NCBI GenBank assembly: GCA_023313575.1
Contig: JAJTTP010000012.1
Coordinates: 620,001 to 684,000, forward strand
Source of the DNA: Eutypella sp. D-1
Taxonomy: Eukaryota > Ascomycota > Sordariomycetes > Xylariales > Diatrypaceae
Direction of reading: 5' to 3'
DNA: 64,000 bases
Both the position numbers and the translations under genes were made by a program. Below, piece by piece: positions 35,298 to 46,399 of this stretch (within the stretch, counting starts at the first letter, position 1; the number at the start of each line of letters is the position of its first letter). The notes under the pieces were generated by a model. That model did no database searches and was not told the DNA's origin. It saw only the letters and a list, made by a program, of their open reading frames with translations.

Positions 35298-36442
35298 GGT
35301 GGTGGGTTAATGATGTCAATAAGTAATAAATACTATGACGACTTTTTAGGTGATTTTGCCTTTGTCTATAGTTTCCTAGTAGTCCTCAAAGTAAATGAAA
35401 GAGAAATGAAGGATGAGAAGAAGGGAATATGTAAGTAAGTAGGTGATGTGAGTATGTGTGCGGGGGGGAGAGGTATGTAGGCTGGTAGAGAGAACAGGGA
35501 AGCTTGTGCAATCCCAAGAGGTAAGGTAGGTTAGGTAGTTTCCATTACCAGAGTGAAGAAGTGAAAAGCATTGAGCAATATTTTAGCAAAGGAGGGTTTG
35601 TACCTAAGAAGTGAATGTTGCCATCGCCATTGCCATGTGTTATGTGTCATCGAGGCAGGTACGGCAGCTGTTGCCTCTACCAACAGCTGGATGCAGCACC
35701 AGTTGAGCCTCGACTTCGTCACTACACCGACACATGAATGCCCTCTCCGGGCATTTCAAGGAAAACCAACTACTCGACACCAGACCACAGTGAGCAGTTG
35801 CATGTCTTGTTATAATGTCAGTAGGAACACACCTTGCCCATTAACTAATAACAGCGAGATAGGCCATATCATCCACCTATCCAATCTCTGTAAGTTATAG
35901 TGAATATTGTAAGGAAACAGCCAGCTTCACTTAATCTACCATCACAATTCTTTCTGCTGGCGCCTAGTGTTTCAAGGGGAGAAGTATCCCCCCTAGTTAC
36001 TTTCTGCCTAAGAAGGCAGGACAAAAGGATATAGGAGATACAAAAGCGAATATCAAAAAACGAACAGACTGCCTTGACCCCGCCAACGGACTGTAGAAAG
36101 AGCTGAGGCAGAACATGTATACAGGGAAGGTACTGGCAATGGCAGTCGTAGTGGCAGTGAGGGTGGCATATCTGAGATTCCCCTAAAGAGAAGTAGAGGA
36201 CTATACTATTCACACTCTAGAAAGGATAATATAGTAAGAACTAATAGTAAGAACTAACTGTATGTAGCTAATATTTTTCATGGAAGGTGTACTTTGCCCA
36301 TACGTGCAAGTATGAGGGCAAATATGCCATATCTTCTTCACGATTTAGCCGATGACCTGTAGACCTGCTACACACAAACCAGAGATCTCCAGGTAAGGGA
36401 GAGGGAGAAACACTAGAGGACTTCAACATACCCATCACAACC
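35298..36442. other. Intergenic, no gene seen
   Basis: Spacer between the start of the GGCT-like gene and the end of the OXNAD-like gene, both on the minus strand. Short open frames on both strands (for example 35571-35900 and 35869-36213) lack any protein-like character. Presumed promoter of the GGCT-like gene at its left end. Confidence 0.4.
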
Positions 36443-38011
36443 TCACCACCACTTCTCGCACAACACCCGATGCCTCTCCATACCGCCCCACCTGCTCGCT
36501 GGGTCCGTAAGCCCGTGCACGAACGTATCCGTCATGGCCGGGACGCCGCAGATATACACGACAGAGAACCGACGGTCGGACCCGGACGCCCCGCCGGCAG
36601 CGTCCACGACGTCGTCGAGGGTGATCCTGCGGCGCTCGAAACGCAGGGGCCGTCTCCGCGGCACGGCCTCCTCCTCCCCAATGCTGGAGGAGCTACACTC
36701 GCAAGTAATGACATCCCCGTCCTCGCCTTTTCCCTCTTCCAAATCCCCTGGGGTAAGGAATAGCCGCACGCGCCCCTTAACTCCTTTCTTCCCGGTGGCG
36801 CCTTCATCATCATCATCTTCTTCTCCGTCAGGCGCACTGCTGCGGAACGCCGACACGATACGGTTGAGGAACAGGATCTCCTCCGCCTTGCGGACGCCGC
36901 CGCCATCGTTCCTGGGGCTGGGGCCTGGATCCCGCGTTGAGTAGAGGAACTCGAGCTCGAAGGGGGCCGCCTCCGGTTTCTCTGCTATCGCGCTCACTGT
37001 GTACGTTTTCAGGTCTATTAATTCAAGACACACACACACTCCGCCCGCTACCCTACTCAGTAGACGGGGGGAACCAGGTGGAGGGGGGCAAGGATCACTC
37101 ACGCATGCTCATGAGAGGATTCACGCCGACGCCGCCGGCGACGAAGACGACCCTGCGCAGCGCGCGCACATTGACGCCCGGCGGCGGCCACACGAAGCTG
37201 CCGCCGACGCGGATCTGGAGTTCCCTGCCCAGCAGCCCTTCCCCGTCACCGGAGCCGGAGCCAGGTTCCTGCCACAGCCAAGCCGCCGGCGGATTCTCCG
37301 GCGACCTCTGCACCGCGAGCTCGAGGTACGCGTATGCTTGCTCTGCACCTCTAGACGCGGGATTGGGGGTGGGGTCCGCCGAAGAAGAAGGAGGAGAAGA
37401 AGGGGAAGCCCACTGCGCCCTCGAAGGCGCAGACGTGATGGTAAAGCCGCCGGCCTCAGGGACGCCGGGGACGAAGACGTCGAGCCACTGGCCGGGCAGG
37501 AACTATGGATCACCGGCCCCCTCTCCCATCCCGGGGGAAAAGTCAGCCAGTCAGTCAATCAGTCAAAGTGCCCGGGGCGGCGGGGCCATCGGGATCGGGA
37601 TCGGGATCGGGATCGGCTAGCCGCGCATTGCGACGGGGAACAGCAAACACACACATACATACCCTGATAGCGGGGCCCTCGCGGGGCACCTCGAGCCGGA
37701 AGACCCGGATCCGGTCGTTAATCTGGTTGACCTTCTTGATGACGACCGTGTTGAGTGACTGGGAAGACGGGGTTAGCGATCGATAGATAGAATAGTTTGC
37801 TTGAAGTAGTCAGCTTGCCAAGGAAGAGGGGGACGGGGGGGTTCGTTTGGACAGCGATAAACAAGGAATCCCCCCCAAAAGAGGTGGCTCAATCCAGAGA
37901 TATATATGCCAGGTATCTCACCTTATCCCGGGGTTCCGTCGCGGTCCTCTCTTCGTGGCTGATCTTCGCGGCGGCTGCCGCAGCCGCTTCCGACTCTGCC
38001 GTCGTCGCCAT
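36443..38011 (-). CDS. OXNAD1-like flavin/NAD(P)-binding oxidoreductase
   Basis: Four exons (38011-37922, 37758-37663, 37502-37103, 37014-36443) sum to 1158 nt, 385 aa. The FAD-binding FR-type barrel starts in exon 2 (VIKKVNQINDRIRVFRLEVP) and continues with LPGQWLDVFVPG and GGFTITSAPS, the place of the flavin-contacting RxYS/T motif. The NAD-binding half has VVFVAGGVGVNPLMSM, FLYSTRD and near the end VVYICGVPAMTDTFVHGL, the usual CGP-type motif. This is the ferredoxin-NADP reductase fold of oxidoreductase NAD-binding domain-containing protein 1, whose substrate is unknown; many relatives are mitochondrial. An alanine-rich N-terminus with KISHEERT precedes the barrel. Acidic and Pro/Ser-rich inserts sit between conserved blocks. 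Intron 2 carries a (GGGATC)4 repeat. Confidence 0.82.
37591..37616. repeat. (GGGATC)4 repeat in an intron
   Basis: Four copies of GGGATC plus GG lie in intron 2 of the OXNAD1-like gene (37503-37662), next to a CAGTCAGTCAATCAGTCA stretch. Confidence 0.75.
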
Positions 38012-38558
38012 ACGGAATGGTCGTCGTCGGCCCTCTGGGCTTAGTGCTAGTAATGAGAGGATGTACCACCAGATAATGTCCGTATATACCAAGATAATTG
38101 GAGAGTATATCACTCCGCACAGTATCATTTAATTGGGGTTGAAAACGAGTTGGTTGCGAGCAAAGGAGCTTGTTGGGATCAAGCTCCGCAAGTAGCCGGG
38201 TGGGGTTCTCCCGGCTAGGTCGATCTCGCAATGTGAAGAAGCTTGGTGCCCGAGAGTACTGCCATAATTCATTAACAGGTGCTTATACTATGAACACTAT
38301 TTACAAACCCTTTCCCTTTGAACATCCAGCTATGATATTTAACAGAATTGAAACTGTTGAAGACTGATCTCAAGCAAATAGCGCCCAAATGCCTTTACAC
38401 CAACGCTGCTCAGAGGCAAAGACTTGGCTCAAATCATATCATTACGGGAAGAGTATATGCTTCGCAAAAATGGGGAGGACACCATCATAGAGAATGATCT
38501 CTCTTGATCCCTCTAGCCATTCATTTCACCAAAATTTTCTGTGCTCTGTAGGCGAGCC
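38012..38558. other. Intergenic, no gene seen
   Basis: Spacer between two minus-strand genes. AT-rich, no coding potential; it should hold the promoter of the OXNAD1-like gene. Confidence 0.4.
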
Positions 38559-40429
38559 TTATATCCAGTTTCCCTTTGGTGGACTTGTAGCCCCGTTGGC
38601 AGAAACGGCAGGGGCTTTGGAAGCCTCGCTAGAGGAGATATCATTGCCAGGATCGGCCTTCAACGTGGTCTCGCTGTGTATAGAGTAAATTGACGAGGAG
38701 TCGCTTTCACGCTTGTCTGGTCGTGGACTCCACAGACGTTGAACACGCCCGGTCTTTCTACGCAACGGTGATGGAACGTGTCTCAGCCACTTAGCCTCAG
38801 TCAGTTCCATAGTACCAATTTCTGCAGGGTCTTCGTCCTCCGAATGTGCATCTTCTTGAGTGAAGACCCGGATTTTTGCTTTAATCCTCTTAGGAGAAGA
38901 ATGGGCGATAGGCGATTCCGGGTCTTCAAGATGGCGTTCGAGTATACTACCAGTGGTCGGTAGGTAATCGTCTGGTGATGGGCAGTCTTCAGCGCGAGAT
39001 GCCATTGTAGAGTCCGGTGAATTCGCATAGTCTGATATGGAAAATATGCTCCCTTTTGAGTCATTTTCATTTTCTGGCTCCTGCGCTTGCGCTTGCATTG
39101 ACGTAGGGGATATGACGACCGGCCGTGCGGTGTGAAGTTCGATTTCCTCCTGGTCAAAATCGTCACCGTCAACGTATTGCATCACCGATGGTGTCAATGA
39201 CGGACAGTTGGATCGAACAGAGGAAGTGGATGATTGCCTCGAGCGCGTCATGGGAAGGTTTGGCAATGGTCTCTGCAGGATATCATTCATGATCTGAGTT
39301 CCCACGCTTTTGCATGGTTCGGGGACTGGACCGGTTGATGGAGTTCCCGTTGGTAGCTTGAGGGGCTGCACAAGGATATCGTCTTCTTCCGTAGTTGGAA
39401 TGTTTGAGGATTCTGCATTAGACAAGCTGTCAAGCTGGTGGTCACCTTTGGCATTCTCTTTGTGTGTCTTAGTCCTTAGCGGTTCAATGTCGAAAGCGAA
39501 GTGCTGTAGTGATGGAGAGACCTGCTCCGGGTCCTGGTTTGCAGTAGGCTTCCTGGCGAATGGATGTCGTTTTGGGGGCATGAATATCGACGGTTCTTCT
39601 TCAGGAATGAGGTTCAATTGCCGGAGATACTTCAGGGAACGGTAATGAAACCGGAACGTACAGTACGGGCAATCCTTTGGGTCAATCAGGCTGTACTGAA
39701 AATAGGTGGCATCCTGAGGGTTGTCGATGAGTCCGCCGCTGGGGGAACTATATACCATTAGAGATCGGAACAAGGCGCGAACACGTATAGAGGACACTGG
39801 GGTTACCCTATGCCATAGCGCTCCTGGCTGTGATACTCATCTAGTTCCGGCGCGATGCGCCTCTGTCCATTAGCACGGTAGACTTGCACTTCGATCATGC
39901 CGCCATCCTCAGCCGCGGATAGCTTGTCGAGGCCGGGCAAAAAGTTGAAATGGCGAGCTTCGATGCCGACAAAGCTCGTGTCGATGTCTCCATACATGTC
40001 CCTCCACCTGCGTCCTGGCTTGTAGAGAGCCCTCGACAGGTTCCCTTGTGGCTGACGGCAGGTGTTTATACCCCAAGAGGTGATTTGGTGGCCATTCATG
40101 AAGGCCTTGAAGTATAGAAACTTGGATGGCGGCGGAACCTGAGTGACGGCGTACCGCAGCCAAAACTGCTCACCTAAGAGTATATGAGCATCATGGGTAT
40201 CCTGGAACTCTGCACAATGCTTACCAGGTAGTGAAGGGATGTAGACCGACACACGAGGGTTGACCTTCTGACGAGTCGAGTCGGAATTTGCGGATACATC
40301 ATTCTCAATGTCATCTGAGCCAGCCTTCTTAAGGTGAACGGAGAAGCTATCCGGATGTGAGTACTCCTTCAGCAGCCCATCTTTCTGACTAACGGCAACG
40401 CAGATGTCGATCCCACGGAACTGCGGCAT
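38559..40429 (-). CDS. Conserved uncharacterised fungal protein (603 aa)
   Basis: Two exons (40429-39807 and 39747-38559) join in phase across a 59-nt intron. I start at MPQFRGIDICVAVS, because the open frame further upstream has no ATG. The first 200 residues look like a beta-sandwich: VNPRVSVYIPSLPGKHCAEF, GEQFWLRYAV, FLYFKAFMNGHQITSWGINT, IEVQVYRANGQRRIAPELDE. The intron joins YGIG to SPSGGLIDNPQDATYFQYSL, after which DPKDCPYCTFRFHYRSLKYL forms a second conserved block with a CxxC pair. The C-terminal 350 residues are polar, Ser/Pro-rich and probably disordered, with basic patches (RHVPSPLRRKTGRVQRLW). I recognise this as a protein conserved in filamentous ascomycetes, resembling the DUF7918 type at the N-terminus, but know no function. 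Confidence 0.68.
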
Positions 40430-41706
40430 TCTCGTGGGAATGGAAGGAGAAAGTCTTGCAGATGTTGTCAAAATTAGTGGTATAAATGATAGAGGTGCAT
40501 CCGGTAATGGGATGTCAAGCTTAACCGACGTTCTGGATAGAAGACTGACGCAGGGATGGTGATGGCGTTCAAATGTTGCAGTCGAGATTGATGCCGGGTA
40601 TCAAAAACATTGGGATCACAGGGTTTCCTGTTGACCTAGAGTATGAAGAGAAGGGAACCTTAGAAATGAAGAGGAAAAGGGACAAGCAGAGGGGCAATCA
40701 AATTTCCAAGGTTCTTTGGTTGGGAATACCTACAGTAGGTAGGTACCCAGGTAGGTATTCAGGTACCTAACCTTAATTGCTGAATGAAATACCTATCTCC
40801 TACTGAGTGGGATAACCACCTGCACCTTCTCTTGAATGATGGAATTCAATTCTCTTTCCGGGAAGCAACAAGGTGGTAGCTGTTGTTATTCCGGATGGTC
40901 TTTCCCCAGTTACTTCATTCCATCACCCCTTGCACTTTCCTTACCTAAGGGCACACCCACCTGCACTATTCGGAGCCGAGGAAGGTGTTTCCCCCCGAAA
41001 ACCTTATATATTTATTTGCGTGTCCACCTGGGTACCTACCTGTGTGCCCTCCAGCGAATTCTTCCAAAACTCCCTTCGTACATTGTAGGTTCTCGTAAAG
41101 AATGGTAAAGCCGCCAGCTAACATGAAGATAGCGAGCTGGCTTGGAGCACAATTTTGGAACGACCTGCTCATCTGCTTACCTACCTATGCAACTTTTGAC
41201 ATGCAACATGATGTACGGTGGCGTAGCCTGGATTACTCTGATGAGAAGGTGTGTGGTAATTGTATCACATGGTAATTTTTTTACTTACAAGCTCGAACGC
41301 GGCAACATGGCTGGCCTTACTTGCCATCGGCCGCTGCATTTTGAATATTGCAATGCTTGTGATATGCGTCTCAGCGTACTGTTTATTTGCCTGTAAAGTT
41401 TTAAGCCAGTGACAAATAGCCAGGCCTGGCTTCATCGCTCATCGGCTTCATCTCACGTTGCGGGCACTCGACGTGTTCGGGGTGGTGTTTTCATCCGGTC
41501 TCACCAAAGCAACCTCGGGGTTTCTCTGCCTTTATTCCAGATACACACTGGTAAGCCCGACACAGATATATACACACGCGTACACACGACGCTCGCAGGA
41601 AGGTGGGCGGTTTTGGAAAATTCGGTTTCATTTATTTATTTGGACGATGTCGGTTTTCTTTTTATCAGCGAAAGGGACGAAAGATGCGGGGAACCTCCCC
41701 CTTCTA
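40430..41706. other. Intergenic, no gene seen
   Basis: Between the start of the 603-aa gene and the end of NDUFS5, both on the minus strand. The region has TACCTAGGTA-like motifs (40738-40772: GTAGGTAGGTACCCAGGTAG) but no coding signal. Confidence 0.4.
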
Positions 41707-42259
41707 TCACGAGCCCAGCACTTTTTTGGTATCCTCCTCCTTGCCCAACAGACCCAGATTCCGTATTTGGCCGGCTGTCGGCGCGTTTTCCCTCGCTGTC
41801 GCTGCCTCGGCTTTCCTGTACGCTTGCTGTAAGGTTTGTACTCGCGCGGCCTATACGAATTCATGACGTTAACCTCAAAAAATCAGTCTCTGTATTCCCG
41901 GTGGTTTGTAAAAGAAAGGTATGCGTCGTCGCTTGGGCGGGGGGGGGGGGGGGGGAGGTTGGGTGGAAGGGGTCGCATCGCTCCGGGAATCCGCCTACCT
42001 CCTTCTTGTGATGCAGGCACTCGTAGTAGTCCTCTAGAACAGGCGCACACTTCCTCTTCCCCGAGTCATCATCGGCGGATGTGTTGACGACATAGCAAGC
42101 TAGGACCTCTTGCCAGAAGGGAAAGCACCGTCCCGGGCCTGTCGGATAACGTTTCTCTACGTTAGCTTGCTGCGCGCAACTGAGGAAAGCAATTGCGCTG
42201 TATTCCGCTTAGGGAGGGCAAGGGTACCGACCTCCGTGTAGACCGTATCCAGACGCCAT
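41707..42259 (-). CDS. NDUFS5: Complex I 15 kDa subunit (NDUFS5 family)
   Basis: Three exons (42259-42232, 42138-41999, 41850-41707) give a 103-aa protein that no simple open-frame search shows. The first exon is MASGYGLHG plus one base. Exon 2 gives GPGRCFPFWQEVLACYVVNT and KRKCAPVLEDYYECLHHKKE, a twin CX9C pair typical of a CHCH protein. Exon 3 runs AARVQTLQQAYRKAEAATAR to NLGLLGKEEDTKKVLGS and stop. This matches the fungal NADH:ubiquinone oxidoreductase 15 kDa subunit. It sits on the intermembrane-space side of complex I and is oxidised by the Mia40 route. Both phases match and all splice sites are GT..AG. Intron 2 contains a 17-base homopolymer (C on the sense strand). Identification is firm despite the fragmented gene. 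Confidence 0.95.
41939..41955. repeat. G17 homopolymer within NDUFS5 intron 2
   Basis: Seventeen consecutive G on the plus strand, so C17 in the sense direction of the minus-strand intron (41851-41998). Length is likely unstable and prone to sequencing error. Confidence 0.85.
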
Positions 42260-42896
42260 GGTTTTCTAAGTAGGTTCGGGCCGGCTTGAATGCTGCTGTT
42301 CGCAGTGTTCGTGATATCGGTAATGTCCAATGTTCTGCTGCACCTTTAAAGGCGTCACTTGTTTCTTGAATCGACGTTGAACTTTAGTGGGTTACAGTGG
42401 GTTTACTGCAAGCAAGCGCCACAGGAGGCCCCTGTCTAAAGGCTCTCTACGGGGTCCACTCTGCCGAAGGTCGGGCCAGTGATGTCAACTGATTTCCAAT
42501 GTGAGCATTTCCGACGCTACCAAGTACCTAGGTACCTAAGGTCCATGCACCCCGATTTAGTGCTTTCAGCTAGGTTATTTCAAATCCCCGATAATATAAA
42601 TATCTTTAACCCACTCTCTCTCATTGGAAGTAATTATGCATCAAACGCTGTATTTACTTAAGGAACACGTCGACTTCGATTATCTACAGTAATTACCCAC
42701 CTAGATCCATTAGTAGGTAGGTACTTGCTGGAGCTTCTAACTGTACCTACTTAAGGTAACCTTAGAAGGTTGAGATCTGGAATGGACCTCGGGACCCTTT
42801 GATTTGATATCATCGGACCACTTTATTAACAATACTCTCATAAAATCCTACACTATGTAAAAAAAACAGGAATAGAAAAGACAATACAAAAAAGCC
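42260..42896. promoter_or_regulatory. Divergent promoter region of NDUFS5 and the Sec39 gene
   Basis: The 637-base spacer holds both promoters. It contains the palindrome-rich stretch AGTACCTAGGTACCTAAGG at about 42522-42540 and GTAGGTAGGTAC at 42713-42724. No gene is seen. Confidence 0.5.
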
Positions 42897-45887
42897 ATGT
42901 CCGCCCTTCTCTCTCCAGCGCGGGTTGTTCTCTTAGCAGTCCATTTAGCCACCAAACCCAACATCGACGCCTTGACTGCGCTCGCGGCGCAACATTCCAA
43001 GGTCCTGCACAAGGAATTACTTCTCCGTATACTCCTGACCTGCCTTCCCGAGACATTACCTTCTAGTGAATACGTATCGCTAGTCGAGCGCATAGGGTCC
43101 AGGGAGGAGGAGGAGGAGCTGGAGACCGAAGATGAACCCCAGGAACCACCCCAGGAGATAGACTGGTCGTCCGTACGAGACTTCACGGAAGAAGAGGCCG
43201 CCAAGAAGGTTCGCAGGTTGCGGTTGTTGCGCCTGGCATGGAAAGACGCGCCCCAGGAGGCCCTCGAAGACCCCGTCACCCTTTTCCTCATCCATCGCGC
43301 CCATCGAGTCGACGAGGAGGCCGGCCTGCTCACTCAGCTACCCGATCTGGTCGTGCCCTTCCTTCACCACGCGCCATGTATCCGGACGTGGGTGCTGTCG
43401 GCTCTGCTGCCCCTGCTCAGGAGAAACTACGAATACTACCCCAGGAGTCCCATTCCTCAGACCTTGGCCGCCTTTGAACGCCTCGACGACCGAACCGCTG
43501 TCAGCCTCCTGTTGTCGCAGACGGGCACCCGGGAAGAGGAGCTTGAGCTAGTAGGGAGAGACCTACGAGGTCTGGTGGGACCATGGATATATAATGAGGC
43601 GAGATGGTCGCGTGTTAGGGTAGAAGGAGACCAAGAGACCGGGAATGGAGAGGCAACCGACCAACTCCTCTGTCCGGGTTGGGAGCAAGTACTCGAATGG
43701 CTCATCGCGCAAGCCTCGCGATCGTGGAGAGTCGCAGTGAAGGCGGTTGAACAGTGGGATGGCCCGAGCGATGTCGATTGGGCCGAGTACGGAAGCATGT
43801 GGTTAGGCGACGAGGAAGAGGGCTACCTCGAACGCAGGTACGCCCGCGCCGTGCTGGCCACCGCGTACCTGATCCCGGAATCATCCATAGAGGCCCTGAA
43901 CGGCGTCAACAGTATCATTACCAAAGTCGCAAACCTTTTGGACCAGGACCCCTGTCCCACCTTACAAGTAGCTTCTTCTTTACTTCCACCCTTCGCCGAG
44001 GAGTTGGCTGATGGTGATGATGATGGCCACCTACTCTGCGCCAAGAATACAACATACATGCGCAACGAACTCCTCGAGGACTCAAACCCTCTTACCACCC
44101 CTAATGAGATGACTACGCGGCTATTACATACCCTGACACTAAGTGCTTATATCCTAACGAAAGGCGGCGCGCCTTGCACAATCCGAAGGGCCGGAGAGCT
44201 GGCCTTTTTACAAGACGAACGGGAACAGAAGGCGGAAGCGATGAGATTCATCATCGCGCTCGGTAACAAGGGTCCTAAGAGCGACGATAAGTATTGGATC
44301 AGGGCCCGAAACGAACTGCTGTGGCTCCGCGATTGGGGAGCCGAGGAAGGCTGGGGCGAGAACGACCAGAAGCCGCAGGGCGTCTTCGGTCAGCTAAACA
44401 AGGAATTCCTAGAGGTCGAGTGCTTGAAAGCCTTCCTCAGCAATACCCGTAAGTCCACACAGACAAATTTTTTGCTGCGCAGCTACTGAATAGTTCTACA
44501 GGCTACTCCCTGGCACGGTCTATATACGAGGACTCCCCCGAGAAACCACTAGACGATAAAGTCTTACGAGACGCCGTCATCGCATCGGCAATGAACGCTT
44601 ACGATAACGCGACGAACCCCAATCGCGGACGTGGGGGCATGCTGAAATGCGATGACATGTAAGCATTCACTTCCCGCTCCCCCCGAGAACAGCAAGCAAA
44701 ATGTGGGACTAATGAATATTTTCAGAATACACGCGTTCCCCAAGACCGTAGGGGAGGCCAGCCCAGAGGCCAAGCGGATAGAGGCGCTGCTGAGCGCGAC
44801 ACACGCCCTGGGCGAGTACCGGCTCGTCCTAAAGCAGGGAGAGCCCTTCACGCCCGTCATACTGCGGGTGCATCCGGACCCGATCTCGATCATCGGCAAG
44901 GTCCTGGAGCAGAACCCCAAGAGCTACACGAAGCTCCAGGACTTCCTCGGGATCGGCACGAACATCGTCGACGCCGGGCTCGCGGCCACCCGCGGCGGCA
45001 ACGCCAAGTCACCACCAACGCCGATAACGCCTGCAGAGGCGCCCGAACAGCAGCGCCAGCACCAGCAGTTGCAGAAGCTCCTCGCCGAGAGGCGCGTCAC
45101 CGCTATGTGCATCGACGCCGCGCTGACGGAAGACGACTTCGAGACGGCGTACTCATACGTTGTCAACCGCCTGGCGTCGGCCGGGGACTTCGTGCCGAGG
45201 AATGGTGGCGGTGGCGGAACCATACCAACCCCAGCCGCCGCAGATGAATACTCATGGAAGGCGGCGCTACAAGCGGGCAAGTACCGGCGGACAGAACGAA
45301 CACAGCGACCAACACACCTAGGACTGTCCGCGACAGGCGACCTGGACGTGCGGCATCTAGAGCAGCGAATCGAATGCCTATCAACAGCGCTACGAGCCGC
45401 ACCGGCGCCCGCGCTGCAGGAGATCCTCAACGTATTCCGCAAGTGCGAGGAAGAGCTACACGCGGCGGCCGCAGCGGAGGATGCCCGCGAGTCCGCCTGG
45501 GACGCGCGCGCCGACCACCACCATGAGCAGGCCATGCCCGGCGCCTTCAGTAGCACCGTGCCGGCTGGTGTCGTGCGGGGCGCTGTCGGTGGTGGGGGCC
45601 AGCAGCAAGCGCGCGCCCGCCACGCCGACGACGCTCCCATGTCCCTCTTTGACCTCTCGCGCGCCAGCATCTCGCGCGCCCAGCGTAACCTCTCCGCCCT
45701 GTCCAGCCTGCAGCAGTCTCGGCCCGAAGGAGGGGCCGCCGTCGGAGGGGCCGCCGACGACGCCGCCGAGCAGCAGAGGGTCCGGAAGCGCGACCAGCTA
45801 AGGGAGGCGGCTGTCGGTACGCTGGCGTCCGGCGTCGGGTGGCTGATTGGTGCTCAGCCTATGGATAGGAGCGCATCGAGGGAATAG
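42897..45887 (+). CDS. sec39: Sec39-domain protein, Dsl1/NRZ tether subunit
   Basis: Three exons (42897-44448, 44502-44658, 44726-45887) sum to 2871 nt, 956 aa. The N-terminus PARVVLLAVHLATKPNIDAL, followed by LHKELLLRILLTCLPETL, matches the start of the Sec39 domain in filamentous fungi. Other conserved pieces are VTLFLIHRAHRVDEEAGLLT and LAYSL-type helices, GWEQVLEWLIAQASRSWRVA, and after the introns YSLARSIYEDSPEKPL and HALGEYRLVLKQGEPFTPVI. The whole chain is alpha-solenoid without membrane segments. Sec39, with Dsl1 and Tip20, tethers Golgi-derived COPI vesicles to the ER. The C-terminal 200 residues are alanine-rich and end in GTLASGVGWLIG. It is divergent from NDUFS5 and convergent with the next gene. 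Confidence 0.85.
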
Positions 45888-46399
45888 GGTGGTGGCAGCG
45901 GGCAATAGATATGGATGCTAGGGGTGGAAATGAACGGAATGAACGGAATGAAAGGCTACGACGTGTGGCCAGGAGAAGTAAAAGGGTCAAACAAATCAAT
46001 TAGTGTTGGGACGAGCGTGGCAAATTTCCAGCGTGGGCTCAACCAAGGTACAATCACGTACGTACATCTCTCTCGTTGGAGGGAGCAGACAGCTATACTT
46101 GATTATTAGAGCAAGGACAAGAAATAATATTTTTAAGATATAATTTTATTCTCATACGCGATCGATGGCTGCTTAACCCCCAACCCTGGGGACAATGTTG
46201 AAGCAAGTTGAATTTACAAATGAAAGAGTTAAAAAAAGGTCCAGTATACATCCCCTCCCTTCCTCCCACCCCCCCCCCCTTTACCTGCCTCCGCTCTTTC
46301 CAACCCTCTCACCACACATTACCAAGTTTCATTCGATCTGGCTTAGACTGCCTAAAAAGTCAATCATCTCCTCTCTTCAACACCACCGCGCCCGGACTC
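45888..46399. other. Convergent intergenic spacer
   Basis: Between the 3' ends of the Sec39 gene and the large 1315-aa gene. No gene is seen. A C-rich run CCCACCCCCCCCCC lies at about 46266-46280. Confidence 0.45.
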
